Assembly (NCBI GenBank): GCA_018817425.1
Contig: JAHITX010000060.1
Coordinates: forward strand, 20,848 to 84,847
Length of the DNA: 64,000 bases
Origin: Pseudomonadota bacterium
Lineage (GTDB): Bacteria; Desulfobacterota; Desulfobacteria; Desulfobacterales; RPRI01
Direction: 5' to 3'
Below are positions 8,311 through 17,757 of this stretch, one piece after another. Position 1 is the first letter of the stretch. Every line of letters starts with the position of its first letter. Position numbers and translations under genes: made by a program. A model generated the notes under the pieces. That model was not told where the DNA came from. It did not search any database and was given only the letters and a program-made list of their open reading frames with translations.

Positions 8311-9465
8311 TTATTGTTTCACTTTTTTGGCAAGCTCAGCTGCTATAACCAAACGCTGTATTTCATTCGTTCCTTCGTATATCTGAAAGATTTTAGCATC
8401 CCTGTAAAGTTTTTCAACCGGATATTCCTTGGAATAACCATATCCTCCGAAAATCTGTACAGCCTGAATGGCTGCCCTTACAGCTGCATCACCGGCCATG
8501 GCTTTAGCCTGGGATGACTCCAATATAGGAAGCTTTCCCTGATCAACCAGCCATGCCGCTCTCCAGGTAAGCAAACGTGCTGCATCTATTTCCATGGACA
8601 TTTCAGCCAATTTTAGTTGAATAAGCTGCTGGGCGATCAAAGGCTTACCGAACTGAACCCTCTCGGAAGCATACTTTAAAGATTCATCCAGTGCCCTTTG
8701 GCCAAGGCCCAATGCGGTTGCAGCCGCCAAAGCCCTTGACCGGTCAAGAGCTTCCATAGCCACAACAAAACCCTGGCCTTCCTTACCTAATAAGTTCTCT
8801 TCGGGTATTCTTACATCTTCTAAGATCAACTCGACCGTATGAGATGCCCGGATACCCATTTTATCTTCTTTTTTTCCTACTTTTATTCCTGCTTCTTTGG
8901 GAACGATAAAGGCGCTTAATCCCTTGTGAGCTTTAGATGGGTCTGTTTTTGCTATAACAACATATACTGATGCCAGATCTCCGTTTGTGATAAAGGTTTT
9001 TCGGCCATTTAGCACATATTCGGAACCTATTTTATCCGCCTTGGTTGAAACGGCAGATACATCCGAACCGGCTCCCGGCTCGGTTACAGCAAAAGCTACA
9101 AACTTAATATCTTCAGATTCGCAGATTAACTTTAAATACTTTTCTTTTTGTTCCGGGGTTCCGAAAAACATTATTGGGATTACTGCTATACTGTTTAACA
9201 GCAAAGAAGTGGCAATGCCGGCGCACCCGTAAGTCAGTCCTTCGGCAATCAAACATGTTTCCATCATCCCCATGCCTGCTCCGCCATATTCTTCCGGAAC
9301 ACCCGCATTAATCAATCCCAGTTCATGTGCCTTCTGGGCAACATCCATTGGAAGTGTCCCCAGTTTGTCATATTCGGCAGCAATGGGTATGATTTCATTT
9401 TTTACAAATTTATCAACCATATCCTTTAAGGCAACCTGTTCTTCGCTCAATTCAAAACTAATCAT
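8311..9465 (-). CDS. Acyl-CoA dehydrogenase (short/medium-chain type)
   Basis: A 384-aa flavoprotein of the acyl-CoA dehydrogenase family at full normal length. The FAD/substrate signature FAVTEPGAGSDVSAV is at about residues 125-140. RVQFGKPLIAQQLIQ and the C-terminal IYEGTNEIQRLVI are both present; the Glu in the latter is the catalytic base of the butyryl-CoA dehydrogenase class. It introduces a 2,3-double bond into an acyl-CoA and passes electrons to ETF. It is the first gene of the five-gene operon running to 3421, directly behind a -24/-12 promoter. SD GGAG, 7 nt before ATG 9465. Chain-length specificity cannot be read with confidence. Confidence 0.93.
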   Translation of the reverse strand: MISFELSEEQVALKDMVDKFVKNEIIPIAAEYDKLGTLPMDVAQKAHELGLINAGVPEEYGGAGMGMMETCLIAEGLTYGCAGIATSLLLNSIAVIPIMFFGTPEQKEKYLKLICESEDIKFVAFAVTEPGAGSDVSAVSTKADKIGSEYVLNGRKTFITNGDLASVYVVIAKTDPSKAHKGLSAFIVPKEAGIKVGKKEDKMGIRASHTVELILEDVRIPEENLLGKEGQGFVVAMEALDRSRALAAATALGLGQRALDESLKYASERVQFGKPLIAQQLIQLKLAEMSMEIDAARLLTWRAAWLVDQGKLPILESSQAKAMAGDAAVRAAIQAVQIFGGYGYSKEYPVEKLYRDAKIFQIYEGTNEIQRLVIAAELAKKVKQ

Positions 9466-9524
9466 AATTCACTCCGTTTTTGCAGATGTTGTTTTGTAAT
9501 CATCGGTATGAACCCATACTAATA

Positions 9525-9541
9525 AGCATAAAGCGGGCCAA
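9525..9541 (-). promoter_or_regulatory. Sigma-54 (-24/-12) promoter of the acyl-CoA operon
   Basis: On the minus strand the sequence TTGGCCCGCTTTATGCTT carries GG and GC separated by exactly 10 bp (GG = plus-strand 9538-9539, GC = 9526-9527). This fits the sigma-54 consensus TGGCACG-N4-TTGCW well. It lies about 60 bp upstream of the acyl-CoA dehydrogenase start, and a sigma-54 activator is encoded divergently next to it. Confidence 0.7.
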
Positions 9542-9592
9542 TATATAAAATAAAAATATATCAATAAGTTATACATGAGCGCTTGTAAATAA

Positions 9593-9659
9593 TTCCAATA
9601 TGCTGTAATGTACTTCCAACATATTGGAATATGTTATAAATACAATCCAATATACCGGA
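9593..9659. promoter_or_regulatory. Three related palindromic sites, probable activator-binding UAS
   Basis: Three copies of a TTCCAA-type motif: TTCCAATATGCTGTAA at 9593-9608 (half-site), the perfect palindrome TTCCAACATATTGGAA at 9614-9629, and TCCAATATACCGGA at 9646-9659. They start about 21 and 31 bp apart, close to whole helical turns. They lie 50-130 bp upstream of the -24/-12 promoter and immediately before the activator gene, so they could serve both activation of the operon and autoregulation. Confidence 0.6.
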
Positions 9660-9701
9660 ATATATTTAATTTGTATATCAGGAAATGAAAGAGTGATTGA
9701 A

Positions 9702-11231
9702 ATGAATATCAATGAGAAAGATTTTTTCCATCAGGCCACTAAACGGATTTGCGGAAACCTTGAGATAGAACAGGCGATGCTGCATACCTTTGAATACCTG
9801 AAAGATTTTATACCACTGGATGAAATGTGGCTGATTCTGGTAGATAGAAATATAGGTACAATAAAAACCATTGCGGGTGCAAATCATGCCGGTGCAAGAA
9901 TAATGGACAGGCTTATACATGTTCCGGCGAATATAAGAAAGGAGCTTAACGAGTACGATTTTACACCCAAAAAAATAACAATTATCAACAGAGCCGAACT
10001 TAATCCGCTTGCCTTTAATTTATTAAATGTTTTGGGTTATCCTGATTCATCTTCATTGGTTTTTTCACTGTCAACCAATACTGACAGAATAAGTGTTTTT
10101 GTTATAAGAGCCACAGGAAAAGACCGGTTTTCGGATTCACATGCACGTCTGCTTGCCATGCTTCACGACCCAATTGCAATTGCCATGTCTAATGCCTTAA
10201 AGCATGAAGAATTACTTAAACTCAAAGAAGATGACAACAGGTATCTTGCCCAGGAGCTGCGTCAATTAACCGGAGAAGTAATCATAGGTGCAGAGTCCGG
10301 ATTAAAAAATGTTATGGATATGGTTCAACAAGTGGCAATGAGAGATAATCCTGTATTGCTTTTAGGTGAAACCGGAGTTGGTAAAGAAGTAATAGCCGAT
10401 GCTATTCATTATACTTCAAACCGTAAAGACGGTCCTTTTATCAAGGTCAACAGTGGTGCTATTCCCGAACACCTTATAGATAGTGAGCTTTTCGGACATG
10501 AAAAAGGAGCATTTACCGGAGCGGTGAATCAAAAAAGAGGGCGTTTTGAAAGAGCACATGGAGGAACAATTTTTCTTGATGAGATCGGAGACTTGCCCAT
10601 TCAGGCCCAAAGCCGGTTATTACGCGTTCTTCAGCAAAAAGAAATTGAGCGTGTAGGTGGTACCAAAACTATTCTTGTTGATACCAGAATTATTGCCGCT
10701 ACTCACCGTAATTTAGAACAATTGGTTTTTAATAAAAAATTCCGTGAGGATCTTTGGTACAGGCTAAGCGTTTTTCCTATCGTGATTCCACCATTACGGG
10801 AAAGAAAATCAGATATTCCTGCGCTGGTTAAGTATTTTTTGAAACGAAAATCGAGAGAGATGAATTTTCGTACTTTACCGGAGGTTAAGCCCGGGGCAAT
10901 TGAGAAGATGATTGAATATCCATGGAGCGGAAATGTTCGTGAACTTGAAAATGTAGTAGAAAGGGCGCTTATCCAATATAGAGGAGGCCAATTAACTTTT
11001 GAGCATTTACATTTTCATCCTGTTGAAGAAACATTACTTCCTTCTGCTACAGATGGAAGGATATTAACACTAAACGAGATCGATGCCCGCCACATTCGTT
11101 TGGTGCTTGAAACAACAAATGGAAGAATTAATGGTAAAGGCGGAGCAGCAGAACTTTTATCTATACATCCAAACACTCTTAGATTCAGGATGGATAAACT
11201 TGGGATAAGTTATGGGAAAAAGAATATGTAA
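9702..11231 (+). CDS. Sigma-54-dependent transcriptional activator with GAF sensor domain
   Basis: A 509-aa regulator from ATG 9702. It has an N-terminal GAF-like domain (about 10-165), then an AAA+ sigma-54 interaction domain with Walker A GETGVGKE (about 221), the GAFTGA loop (about 269) and the Walker B motif [11 protein letters not shown]. The C-terminal Fis-type HTH reads [22 protein letters not shown]. An upstream in-frame ATG at 9624 would add 26 residues, but it lies within the palindromic operator sites, so I prefer 9702. It is divergent from the acyl-CoA operon, which has a -24/-12 promoter. The likely role is ligand-responsive activation of that operon, perhaps by a CoA ester or carboxylic acid bound to GAF; the ligand is unknown. 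Confidence 0.9.
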   Translation: MNINEKDFFHQATKRICGNLEIEQAMLHTFEYLKDFIPLDEMWLILVDRNIGTIKTIAGANHAGARIMDRLIHVPANIRKELNEYDFTPKKITIINRAELNPLAFNLLNVLGYPDSSSLVFSLSTNTDRISVFVIRATGKDRFSDSHARLLAMLHDPIAIAMSNALKHEELLKLKEDDNRYLAQELRQLTGEVIIGAESGLKNVMDMVQQVAMRDNPVLLLGETGVGKEVIADAIHYTSNRKDGPFIKVNSGAIPEHLIDSELFGHEKGAFTGAVNQKRGRFERAHGGTIFLDEIGDLPIQAQSRLLRVLQQKEIERVGGTKTILVDTRIIAATHRNLEQLVFNKKFREDLWYRLSVFPIVIPPLRERKSDIPALVKYFLKRKSREMNFRTLPEVKPGAIEKMIEYPWSGNVRELENVVERALIQYRGGQLTFEHLHFHPVEETLLPSATDGRILTLNEIDARHIRLVLETTNGRINGKGGAAELLSIHPNTLRFRMDKLGISYGKKNM

Positions 11232-11372
11232 ATTTTCGCCTTCCTTTTACTTGGACAAAATTGAACATTTTTCAAAGGTCTCACTATAAGTTATTCCAAC
11301 ATTAACAGCTTCGGAACTTCTTGATATTAAAAGGAAAATATTTATTATTTTGTTATTGCAGGAGATTATCAA

Positions 11373-12539
11373 ATGCATGGTAAACCATTGAGACGTAGCT
11401 TTTATGTGTCCCGAATCGGAAAGTACTGCAACCTGAAATTTCTACTCTGCTTTTTCTGCTTTTTTCTCTATTGCCTTTCGCCGCATTGGGTGCAAGCGAA
11501 TCCGGATGTAAACACACCAGGTAATTTGCAGCCAAAAAAGCTTGTTATCGGCACCAAACAATCGCCACCCTTTGCGTTTAAGGACCAGACGGGTCAATGG
11601 AAAGGTATCAGTATCGAACTGTGGGAGGCCATTGCAAAAAATCTGAAGTATGATTACGTTTTTAAGGAATATGATCTGCAAGGCTTAATGAATGCCGTTG
11701 AAAACAAATCCATTGATGCCGCAGTTGCCGCACTTACTATTACTTCCGAGCGTGAAAAACGGTTTGATTTCACACACCCTTTTCATACCAGCGGTCTTGG
11801 TATAGCAGTTTTGCAAGGCAAAGAAAATTCCTGGCTGGTTGTGCTTAACCGGTTCTTATCCCGGGCTTTCCTGGAAATTGTTCTGGCGCTTGTCTTGTTA
11901 CTGTTTGTTGTGGGACTTCTTGTCTGGTTTTTTGAAAGGAAGAAAAACCAGGAACAATTCGGCGGCAGCTTTCTGGCAGGTATTGGTTCAGGCTTCTGGT
12001 GGTCGGCGGTTACAATGACAACGGTTGGATATGGCGACAAGGCCCCGCGAACCATCGGAGGCCGGCTGGTCGGCCTTGTATGGATGTTTATAGCCATAAT
12101 TATTATTTCCAGCTTCACAGCTGCGATCACTTCAACGCTCACGGTAAATCAGATTCAGCAACATGTCAGGGGGCCTGAAGATCTTAATCGGGTGAAAGTC
12201 GGGTCAATAAAACATTCCACCAGCGCTTCATATCTTAAAACACAACGGATTTCTTTTCAGGATTACTCCTCCGTCATGGATGCTTTGCAAGGGCTGGAGG
12301 CCGGAGAAGTTGATGCGGTTGTTTATGATGCTCCTATATTAAGGTATCTGGTAAACCGGAAAATGCAAAACAAGATTCAGGTTTTGAACACCATTTTTGA
12401 AAAGCAACAGTACGGGATCGGCCTTCCGACAGCAAGTCCGCTACGGGAAAAGATAAACCGGCTGGTACCGGCGATAATAAGCGATAGAAAATGGCAGGAT
12501 ATTTTATTCCGCTATCTGGGAGAACCGGCTTCTTATTAA
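11373..12539 (+). CDS. Prokaryotic ionotropic-glutamate-receptor-like K+ channel (GluR0 type)
   Basis: A 388-aa protein with a signal sequence at about 22-45. A periplasmic solute-binding domain is split into two lobes: S1 at about 53-145, starting KLVIGTKQSPPFAF, and S2 at about 265-385. Between the lobes is a pore module: TM1 (about 163-190), a P-loop with the potassium selectivity filter TTVGYGD, and a second TM (about 225-250) ending FTAAITSTLTV, which resembles the SYTANLAAF gate of ionotropic glutamate receptors. This order (S1-TM-P-TM-S2) is that of GluR0. It probably opens in response to a periplasmic amino-acid-like ligand. SD GGAG is upstream of ATG 11373; the gene appears monocistronic. 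Confidence 0.9.
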   Translation: MHGKPLRRSFYVSRIGKYCNLKFLLCFFCFFLYCLSPHWVQANPDVNTPGNLQPKKLVIGTKQSPPFAFKDQTGQWKGISIELWEAIAKNLKYDYVFKEYDLQGLMNAVENKSIDAAVAALTITSEREKRFDFTHPFHTSGLGIAVLQGKENSWLVVLNRFLSRAFLEIVLALVLLLFVVGLLVWFFERKKNQEQFGGSFLAGIGSGFWWSAVTMTTVGYGDKAPRTIGGRLVGLVWMFIAIIIISSFTAAITSTLTVNQIQQHVRGPEDLNRVKVGSIKHSTSASYLKTQRISFQDYSSVMDALQGLEAGEVDAVVYDAPILRYLVNRKMQNKIQVLNTIFEKQQYGIGLPTASPLREKINRLVPAIISDRKWQDILFRYLGEPASY

Positions 12540-12623
12540 CAATAATACCATCAATTCCACTAAGATTGAAAAGGTTATAGCAATTGGAATAGTATTCTGA
12601 CAACCGCTATTTAATCTAAGAAT

Positions 12624-13811
12624 TTAAAGATTTTTATGATGTACTTTGCTTTTATTATTCGATAGAAAAAGAAATAAAATTATACCAAGTATCATAATGC
12701 AGGCTCCGAAATAAAATGCGTGCCTTAGTTGCAGCATATCCGCTATCAGGCCTGCTGCAAGTGAGCCTGTAAGCATTCCAAGGCTGTGAGCTGCGGTTAT
12801 TAAAGAAATCACAGAGCCCATACCTCCGGTATCTTTGCCTTTGATTACGGCAAGAGCCATAAGAGCCGGTATCGAAATGCCACCTCCTATACCAAAAAGA
12901 ATGCTTGCAAAAAGACAGTTATTAAAACCCGTTGATCTTCCAAAATAGAGCATGGCAAAGGTTACAATTACTCCTCCTGCCGGTACAAGTATTCGTTTAT
13001 TGAATTTATCGGCAACTATTCCCATGGGTGTGTGCATAATTCCACTGATGAAAACACCCAAAGAAACTAATAATCCTGTATAAAAGCTTGGCAGGAAAAA
13101 TTCGGTATCCGCTAAAATCGGCAAAAATGCCCATATGATTCCAATGGATGTGGTGTAAGTGAATTGAAAAAGATAAAGTGCAGCTATATTTTTTTCAAAA
13201 ATAAGAGATCTCCATTTTGCAGGAGTTTTGCCATAATTTTTTATATTTTCACTGGCAGTAGGAGGCAGATAAAACAGGCATATCAAAAAAGCTGTGAAAG
13301 ATAAAAACCCCATGCATAAAAAAGCTGCATTAAGATTGTAGTAATCCTTTACAAATCCTCCGATGATAGGGCCGATGCTTAATCCTAAGAACATGGACGT
13401 GTTAAACATGCCCATAGCAAATCCTTCTTTCCCTTTAGGTGTAATATCTCCGATATAGGCCTGACAAACGGGCATAATCAATGCCGAAGCTATACCCTGG
13501 ATAAAACGGATTGTGATAAGAGCCCCTATATTTTTAGAAAATAAAAATCCCACAGATACAATTGAATATGAGATAAGACCTGCGATAATAAATGGTTTTC
13601 GTCCTTTCCTATCGGATAATCTTCCGAAATACGGAACAAAAAGAGTTCTTGAAAGAGAAAAAACGCCAAATATCAGCCCGATATAAATTCCGCTTGCTCC
13701 AATATCATGTGCATAAACAGGTAATAGGGGGGTGACTATCCCAACACCTATTACTGCGGTTAATATTGAAAAAAACAGAATTGAGAAAATCTTTTTATTT
13801 AATTCAAGCAT
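12624..13811 (-). CDS. MFS transporter
   Basis: About 395 aa from ATG 13811 (MLELNKKIFSIL...), with 12 predicted hydrophobic segments and the major facilitator motif A-like loop GRLSDRKGRKPFII between TM2 and TM3 (repeated weakly as GIVADKFNKRILV). This is the drug:H+ antiporter-like 12-TM group; the substrate is unknown. An upstream in-frame ATG at 13892 would add 27 polar residues ahead of TM1. Neither start has a convincing SD; I prefer the shorter form because it begins just before TM1. It is convergent with the K+ channel gene. Confidence 0.85.
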   Translation of the reverse strand: MLELNKKIFSILFFSILTAVIGVGIVTPLLPVYAHDIGASGIYIGLIFGVFSLSRTLFVPYFGRLSDRKGRKPFIIAGLISYSIVSVGFLFSKNIGALITIRFIQGIASALIMPVCQAYIGDITPKGKEGFAMGMFNTSMFLGLSIGPIIGGFVKDYYNLNAAFLCMGFLSFTAFLICLFYLPPTASENIKNYGKTPAKWRSLIFEKNIAALYLFQFTYTTSIGIIWAFLPILADTEFFLPSFYTGLLVSLGVFISGIMHTPMGIVADKFNKRILVPAGGVIVTFAMLYFGRSTGFNNCLFASILFGIGGGISIPALMALAVIKGKDTGGMGSVISLITAAHSLGMLTGSLAAGLIADMLQLRHAFYFGACIMILGIILFLFLSNNKSKVHHKNL

Positions 13812-13951
13812 AATTGACTTTTTACTCGGCGTGGTGAAACGACTTGAACGGAAGGCCTTAATAAAAGCATGGCCATTTTCTTGCATTTTCATACAACCGC
13901 TAACACACTTGTCTAAGTGTCTGACTAAAAAAATGATTCAGCGTTATAGGC

Positions 13952-14719
13952 TTATACTATTCTTCCTATAAACCTTAACAGTCCATCAAGAATAGTGAGT
14001 GGATGCGGCGGACAGCCGGGAATAAATAAATCTACCGGTATAATATCCATGGCCCCGTTGTGCTGTTCCTGGTGGCCTGTGAAGGGGCCACCTGAGATGG
14101 CGCAAGAACCAACAGCAATCACTATCTTTGGATCAGGGACAGCGGCGTAAGTTTTTTCGAGGGCGATTCGCATATTTTCAGTAACAGGTCCTGTGATCAG
14201 TAGTCCGTCTGCATGTCTTGGCGATGCCACAAATTGTATTCCGAAACGGCCCATGTCCCAGGCCAATGTGCCAAGTACATTGCTGTCTGCTTCACAGGCA
14301 TTACATCCTCCGGCAGAGACCTGTCTGAGTTTCAGAGACCTGCCAAAAATCCTTGCTGCGGCATCATGTCTTACTGGTGGGTGATCAGGCGACCCAGTAT
14401 TAACAAACAGATTGTCGCGTTGTGAAGAGGCAAGGCGGTATTCGCGGCTGAAATTGATAGTCTCTTCAGGGCAGGCATTTTCGCAAGCACGGCAGAAAAT
14501 ACAATGGCCAGTATCAACTACCGGGCCGCCGGTTTCCTGGGATAGACATATAGCATCCACAGGGCAGGCAGCAATGCAAAGGTCGCAACCTTTTTTGCAG
14601 GTTAAACGGTTCACCACGGGACGTCCTGCAAATCGGGCCGGCAGTTCCGGAGGAGAACCGTCCGGATATGCCATGGTTCTATATTTCTGTTTAATGCGTG
14701 TTTTGATAATTCGAAGCAT
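13952..14719 (-). CDS. Ferredoxin/NuoB-like small subunit fusion of a group-4-hydrogenase-like complex
   Basis: A 255-aa protein that fuses two normally separate subunits. Residues about 35-90 carry two [4Fe-4S] sites (Cys41, 45, 48, 52 and Cys73, 76, 79, 83), as in HycF/HyfH/NuoI. Residues about 125-255 are the NuoB/HycG-type small subunit with four N2-cluster cysteines (Cys139, Cys142, Cys206, Cys236; motifs GGCNACEAD, VGSCAISGG, PGCPPHP). It would pass electrons between a soluble donor and the catalytic-like subunit of the complex. It is the last gene of the operon. The cluster ligands are complete, so electron transfer should be intact although the partner lacks a nickel site. Confidence 0.9.
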   Translation of the reverse strand: MLRIIKTRIKQKYRTMAYPDGSPPELPARFAGRPVVNRLTCKKGCDLCIAACPVDAICLSQETGGPVVDTGHCIFCRACENACPEETINFSREYRLASSQRDNLFVNTGSPDHPPVRHDAAARIFGRSLKLRQVSAGGCNACEADSNVLGTLAWDMGRFGIQFVASPRHADGLLITGPVTENMRIALEKTYAAVPDPKIVIAVGSCAISGGPFTGHQEQHNGAMDIIPVDLFIPGCPPHPLTILDGLLRFIGRIV

Positions 14720-14770
14720 AAATACTCTCTTAAAACCTTTGGATCTTCTCCCAAATTAGCTGCGCTTTCA

Positions 14771-16276
14771 TCATAAATCATGTCCGCAATAGGATAGATT
14801 GAAACTTTTATTACATAGCGGAAAATCGGAAATCTGCTGGTTGCGCAGGGCCAAAGCAAGTCCGAACCAGTTGTGAAAAGATGGATCAACAACCTTATAG
14901 AACAAGAAATGTCCCTTAGCGTCAGTGGCTGCCACATGACAAATCTCTCCCCGCCATCCTTCAACCATGCTGACTGTAAGCATTTTTTCTCTCATGGGGG
15001 TAATTTCATGTGTAATAGAACCATTTGGTAATTCACGAAGTTGTTGACGGATAAACTTAAGTGAAGCCTTGATCTCAAGCCAGCGCACATAGGCACGGGC
15101 GAAGCAATCACCTGTTGACCATGTGCAGGGATAGACCTGCGCAAACCGGTATATTCCATAGGGAAATTCCCTGCGTACGTCGCAATCGAGACCGCAGGCC
15201 CTGGCGGCCACGCCTACAAGGCCAACCTCAATTGCAGTCTCAGGAGATATTGTCCCGGTTCCCTCAAATCTGGCAAGAACCGAGGGGGTATCGAGCATAA
15301 GCTCAATGGCACCTGTTGCATCCTTATCCACAGCATCCAGCCCATTAAGCAGTCTCGTGATTAATTCGGTGTCAAGGTCCCAGGCCACGCCGGATGGACG
15401 GATCAAGCCGCGTCCGAATCGGTTCCCACACAAAAGTGCTGTGAGGTTCAGGACATCTCCCCTTATCCTTCCGCAATAACTCATAGTTGGTAAATACCCG
15501 ACATCTCCTGCAAGCGCCCCAAGGTCTCCTAAATGGTTGGCGATTCTTTCCAGTTCGGCAGCAATAGCCCTTATGGCTTCAGCATGGGGAGAGGCCACTA
15601 TGCCTGACATAGCTTCAACAGCCCTGCAATAGGCTGTAGCATGGCCGATGGTAGTATCACCTGCCAGGGTCTCCATATAATGAATGCTACGCGGTCCTGG
15701 CCCACCGTTCATAGCCCTTTCAATGCCACGGTGCTGATAACCAAGAGATATCTCGAGATGATATACCGTTTCGCCATGACATAAAAAACGGAAATGACCC
15801 GGTTCGATTACTCCGGCATGAACAGGTCCGACAGCCACTTCATGGGATTCCTCGCCTGTTATACGGAAAAAATCTGTGACCCCCACAGTAGTTGTTTCAT
15901 GAAAATTGGTGTCATGAGAATGCAAAAAACGTATGGGTTTGAGCCAGGGGTGATCTTTGGGCCGGATCTGCCATATCTCAGCTATCTCTCTTTCAAACCA
16001 ATGTGCTGCCGGACAATCAGGTGTTAATGATGGCCATAGATCAGGCAGATTGGATGCAGTGAGTAAAAGATCGCCGGATGAAGGCCTGGACAGCACAGCC
16101 ATTATTCGCAAAGGGCCATCATTGTCAGGGCGCCAGACCGGCAAGGCAGAAAGCCGCGAACCGGCAGCAACTGAATCTTTTATAATTTTACTGAATTCTT
16201 CAAAGGTGATTACCGGCAGGCAGTCATGATCTATTGCCTGTCCGTTTGTGATTATTAGTAAATTTTCAGAAGGCAT
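14771..16276 (-). CDS. NuoCD/HycE-like large subunit lacking nickel ligands (Ehr-type)
   Basis: A 501-aa protein with an N-terminal NuoC-like portion (about 1-120, ending WFEREIAEIWQI) and a NuoD/hydrogenase-large-subunit portion. Where HycE has the N-terminal nickel-binding CxxC (…VCGICGFAHSTAY…), this protein reads LAGDTTIGHATAY, putting Ala205 and Thr208 in place of the cysteines. At the C-terminus, where HycE has DPCYSC, it reads DPSFHN (Ser466 and Asn469). All four NiFe ligands are missing, so it should not be a hydrogenase. The C-terminus extends beyond that motif (NQQISDFPLCNKSFNLSY). This matches the energy-converting-hydrogenase-related (Ehr) complexes, whose substrate is not settled. 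It sits between the HyfF-like and small-subunit genes. Confidence 0.88.
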   Translation of the reverse strand: MPSENLLIITNGQAIDHDCLPVITFEEFSKIIKDSVAAGSRLSALPVWRPDNDGPLRIMAVLSRPSSGDLLLTASNLPDLWPSLTPDCPAAHWFEREIAEIWQIRPKDHPWLKPIRFLHSHDTNFHETTTVGVTDFFRITGEESHEVAVGPVHAGVIEPGHFRFLCHGETVYHLEISLGYQHRGIERAMNGGPGPRSIHYMETLAGDTTIGHATAYCRAVEAMSGIVASPHAEAIRAIAAELERIANHLGDLGALAGDVGYLPTMSYCGRIRGDVLNLTALLCGNRFGRGLIRPSGVAWDLDTELITRLLNGLDAVDKDATGAIELMLDTPSVLARFEGTGTISPETAIEVGLVGVAARACGLDCDVRREFPYGIYRFAQVYPCTWSTGDCFARAYVRWLEIKASLKFIRQQLRELPNGSITHEITPMREKMLTVSMVEGWRGEICHVAATDAKGHFLFYKVVDPSFHNWFGLALALRNQQISDFPLCNKSFNLSYCGHDL

Positions 16277-16277
16277 C

Positions 16278-17753
16278 TTAGAAACCTCCCGTCATGGCGG
16301 CTGCCTTGCCAAAGAAATTCCAGACGAATCCCGGGATATAAAGGCCCATCACCAGGATAACCGCGGCCAAGGCCATTGCCGGTCCGGCAAACCAGATAGG
16401 TTCCCGTTGATTGATATGGGAAGGATCAAAAGGCTTCTCTTTTTCAGGGAGTCCGAAAACCATGGGAATCACTATCCTTGCCATGGCTATAAAGATCACT
16501 CCCAGTACCACCAGATAACCGGCAGCTACAAACCATCGGCCTGATTGAAGCATTCCTTTTAATATCGTTATCTCACTTAGAAAAGGGCTAAAGGGCGGAG
16601 CACCTGTAATTGCCAGAAATCCAAATAGCCACAGGATACCTGCCAGAGGCGTAGTCTTTATAACATTACGGACATCGTCAGTTTTTTTACTTCCATAGGT
16701 GAAAAGTATTTGGCCGGAGACTAAAAAAAGCATACCCTTTGTCAGGGAGTGGTTTACGGCATGGAGCATAGCTCCTGTGCCTGCAAGGCCGCCAATACCT
16801 AAGCCCAGAGCCATGATCCCCATGTGTTCTATGCTTGAATAGGCAAGCATCCGTTTGTAATCGGACTGACGGATCATAAAGGCTGCAGCTATGGCCATTG
16901 AAAACATACCGAAGAAGACCAACAGCTCTCCGCTGAAAGACCCAAGTCCTGCAGCCGAAAGGACTGAATGAGCCCTGAAGATGCCTAAAAAGGCGCAATT
17001 GAGAAGGGCGCCGGAAAGAAGCGCCGAAACCATGGAAGGAGATTCGCTGTGGGCGTCCGGCAGCCAGGTGTGCATGGGGGCCATTCCCATCTTTGTACCA
17101 TAACCCACCAGCAACATGAGAAAGGCTGCCTTGAGCCATGCCTGATCCAGTGAAGCAGCACCTGTAATTAAATTATCCAGGTTAAGATGCGTTTTGCCGT
17201 GACCGGCAAAGGCCATAAAATAATTACCCAGAAGGGCCACTGCTATGCCTACCGAGCAGATCAAAAGGTATTTCCATCTTGCCTCAAGGCTTCGATGATG
17301 GCTGTGAAAGCTTATCAGAGGTGCGCTGACAAGTGTAGTTGCCTCTACCGCCACCCACAACAATCCCATGTCGCGGCTTATGCAAACCATGCTCATGGAG
17401 GAGAGGAATAGCAGAAGGCAGGCGATAAATACTGCCTCCGGTTCGTTCCGGAACAGGAATCCTTCAACAGAATCCATGACCTTACGATCCGAATCTCTTC
17501 CGAGATAGCCTACAGTGTATATGGCAACTGCTAAAAAGAGGGCGCTGGTGATTGATAAAAATAAGAGACCGGTGGTATCCAGACCAATCCAGATTCCTGC
17601 CGTGGTGTGTGTCTTTTGAAGAGCCTGGACCGCTGTCATAATACTATGGCTGATTGCGCCGATGATCAATAATCCGCGCCTGATTCCTTTGCTGTGTATC
17701 ACAAGGGCCAAAAGGCCGAGTGCGAGAGGAATCAAAACAATACTAATGAGCAT
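16278..17753 (-). CDS. HyfF/NuoN-like proton-pumping membrane subunit
   Basis: A 491-aa polytopic membrane protein of the complex-I antiporter-like family, rich in TM helices. It has the family segments GYGTKMGMAPMHTWLPDAHSE (the conserved Lys/His pump helix), YSSIEHMGIMALG and LHAVNHSLTKGMLFL. It is expected to translocate H+ or Na+ as part of the membrane arm. The stop is one base from the start of the large-subunit gene, so translation is coupled. Length is close to HyfF of formate hydrogenlyase-2. Confidence 0.9.
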   Translation of the reverse strand: MLISIVLIPLALGLLALVIHSKGIRRGLLIIGAISHSIMTAVQALQKTHTTAGIWIGLDTTGLLFLSITSALFLAVAIYTVGYLGRDSDRKVMDSVEGFLFRNEPEAVFIACLLLFLSSMSMVCISRDMGLLWVAVEATTLVSAPLISFHSHHRSLEARWKYLLICSVGIAVALLGNYFMAFAGHGKTHLNLDNLITGAASLDQAWLKAAFLMLLVGYGTKMGMAPMHTWLPDAHSESPSMVSALLSGALLNCAFLGIFRAHSVLSAAGLGSFSGELLVFFGMFSMAIAAAFMIRQSDYKRMLAYSSIEHMGIMALGLGIGGLAGTGAMLHAVNHSLTKGMLFLVSGQILFTYGSKKTDDVRNVIKTTPLAGILWLFGFLAITGAPPFSPFLSEITILKGMLQSGRWFVAAGYLVVLGVIFIAMARIVIPMVFGLPEKEKPFDPSHINQREPIWFAGPAMALAAVILVMGLYIPGFVWNFFGKAAAMTGGF

Positions 17754-17757
17754 GATA

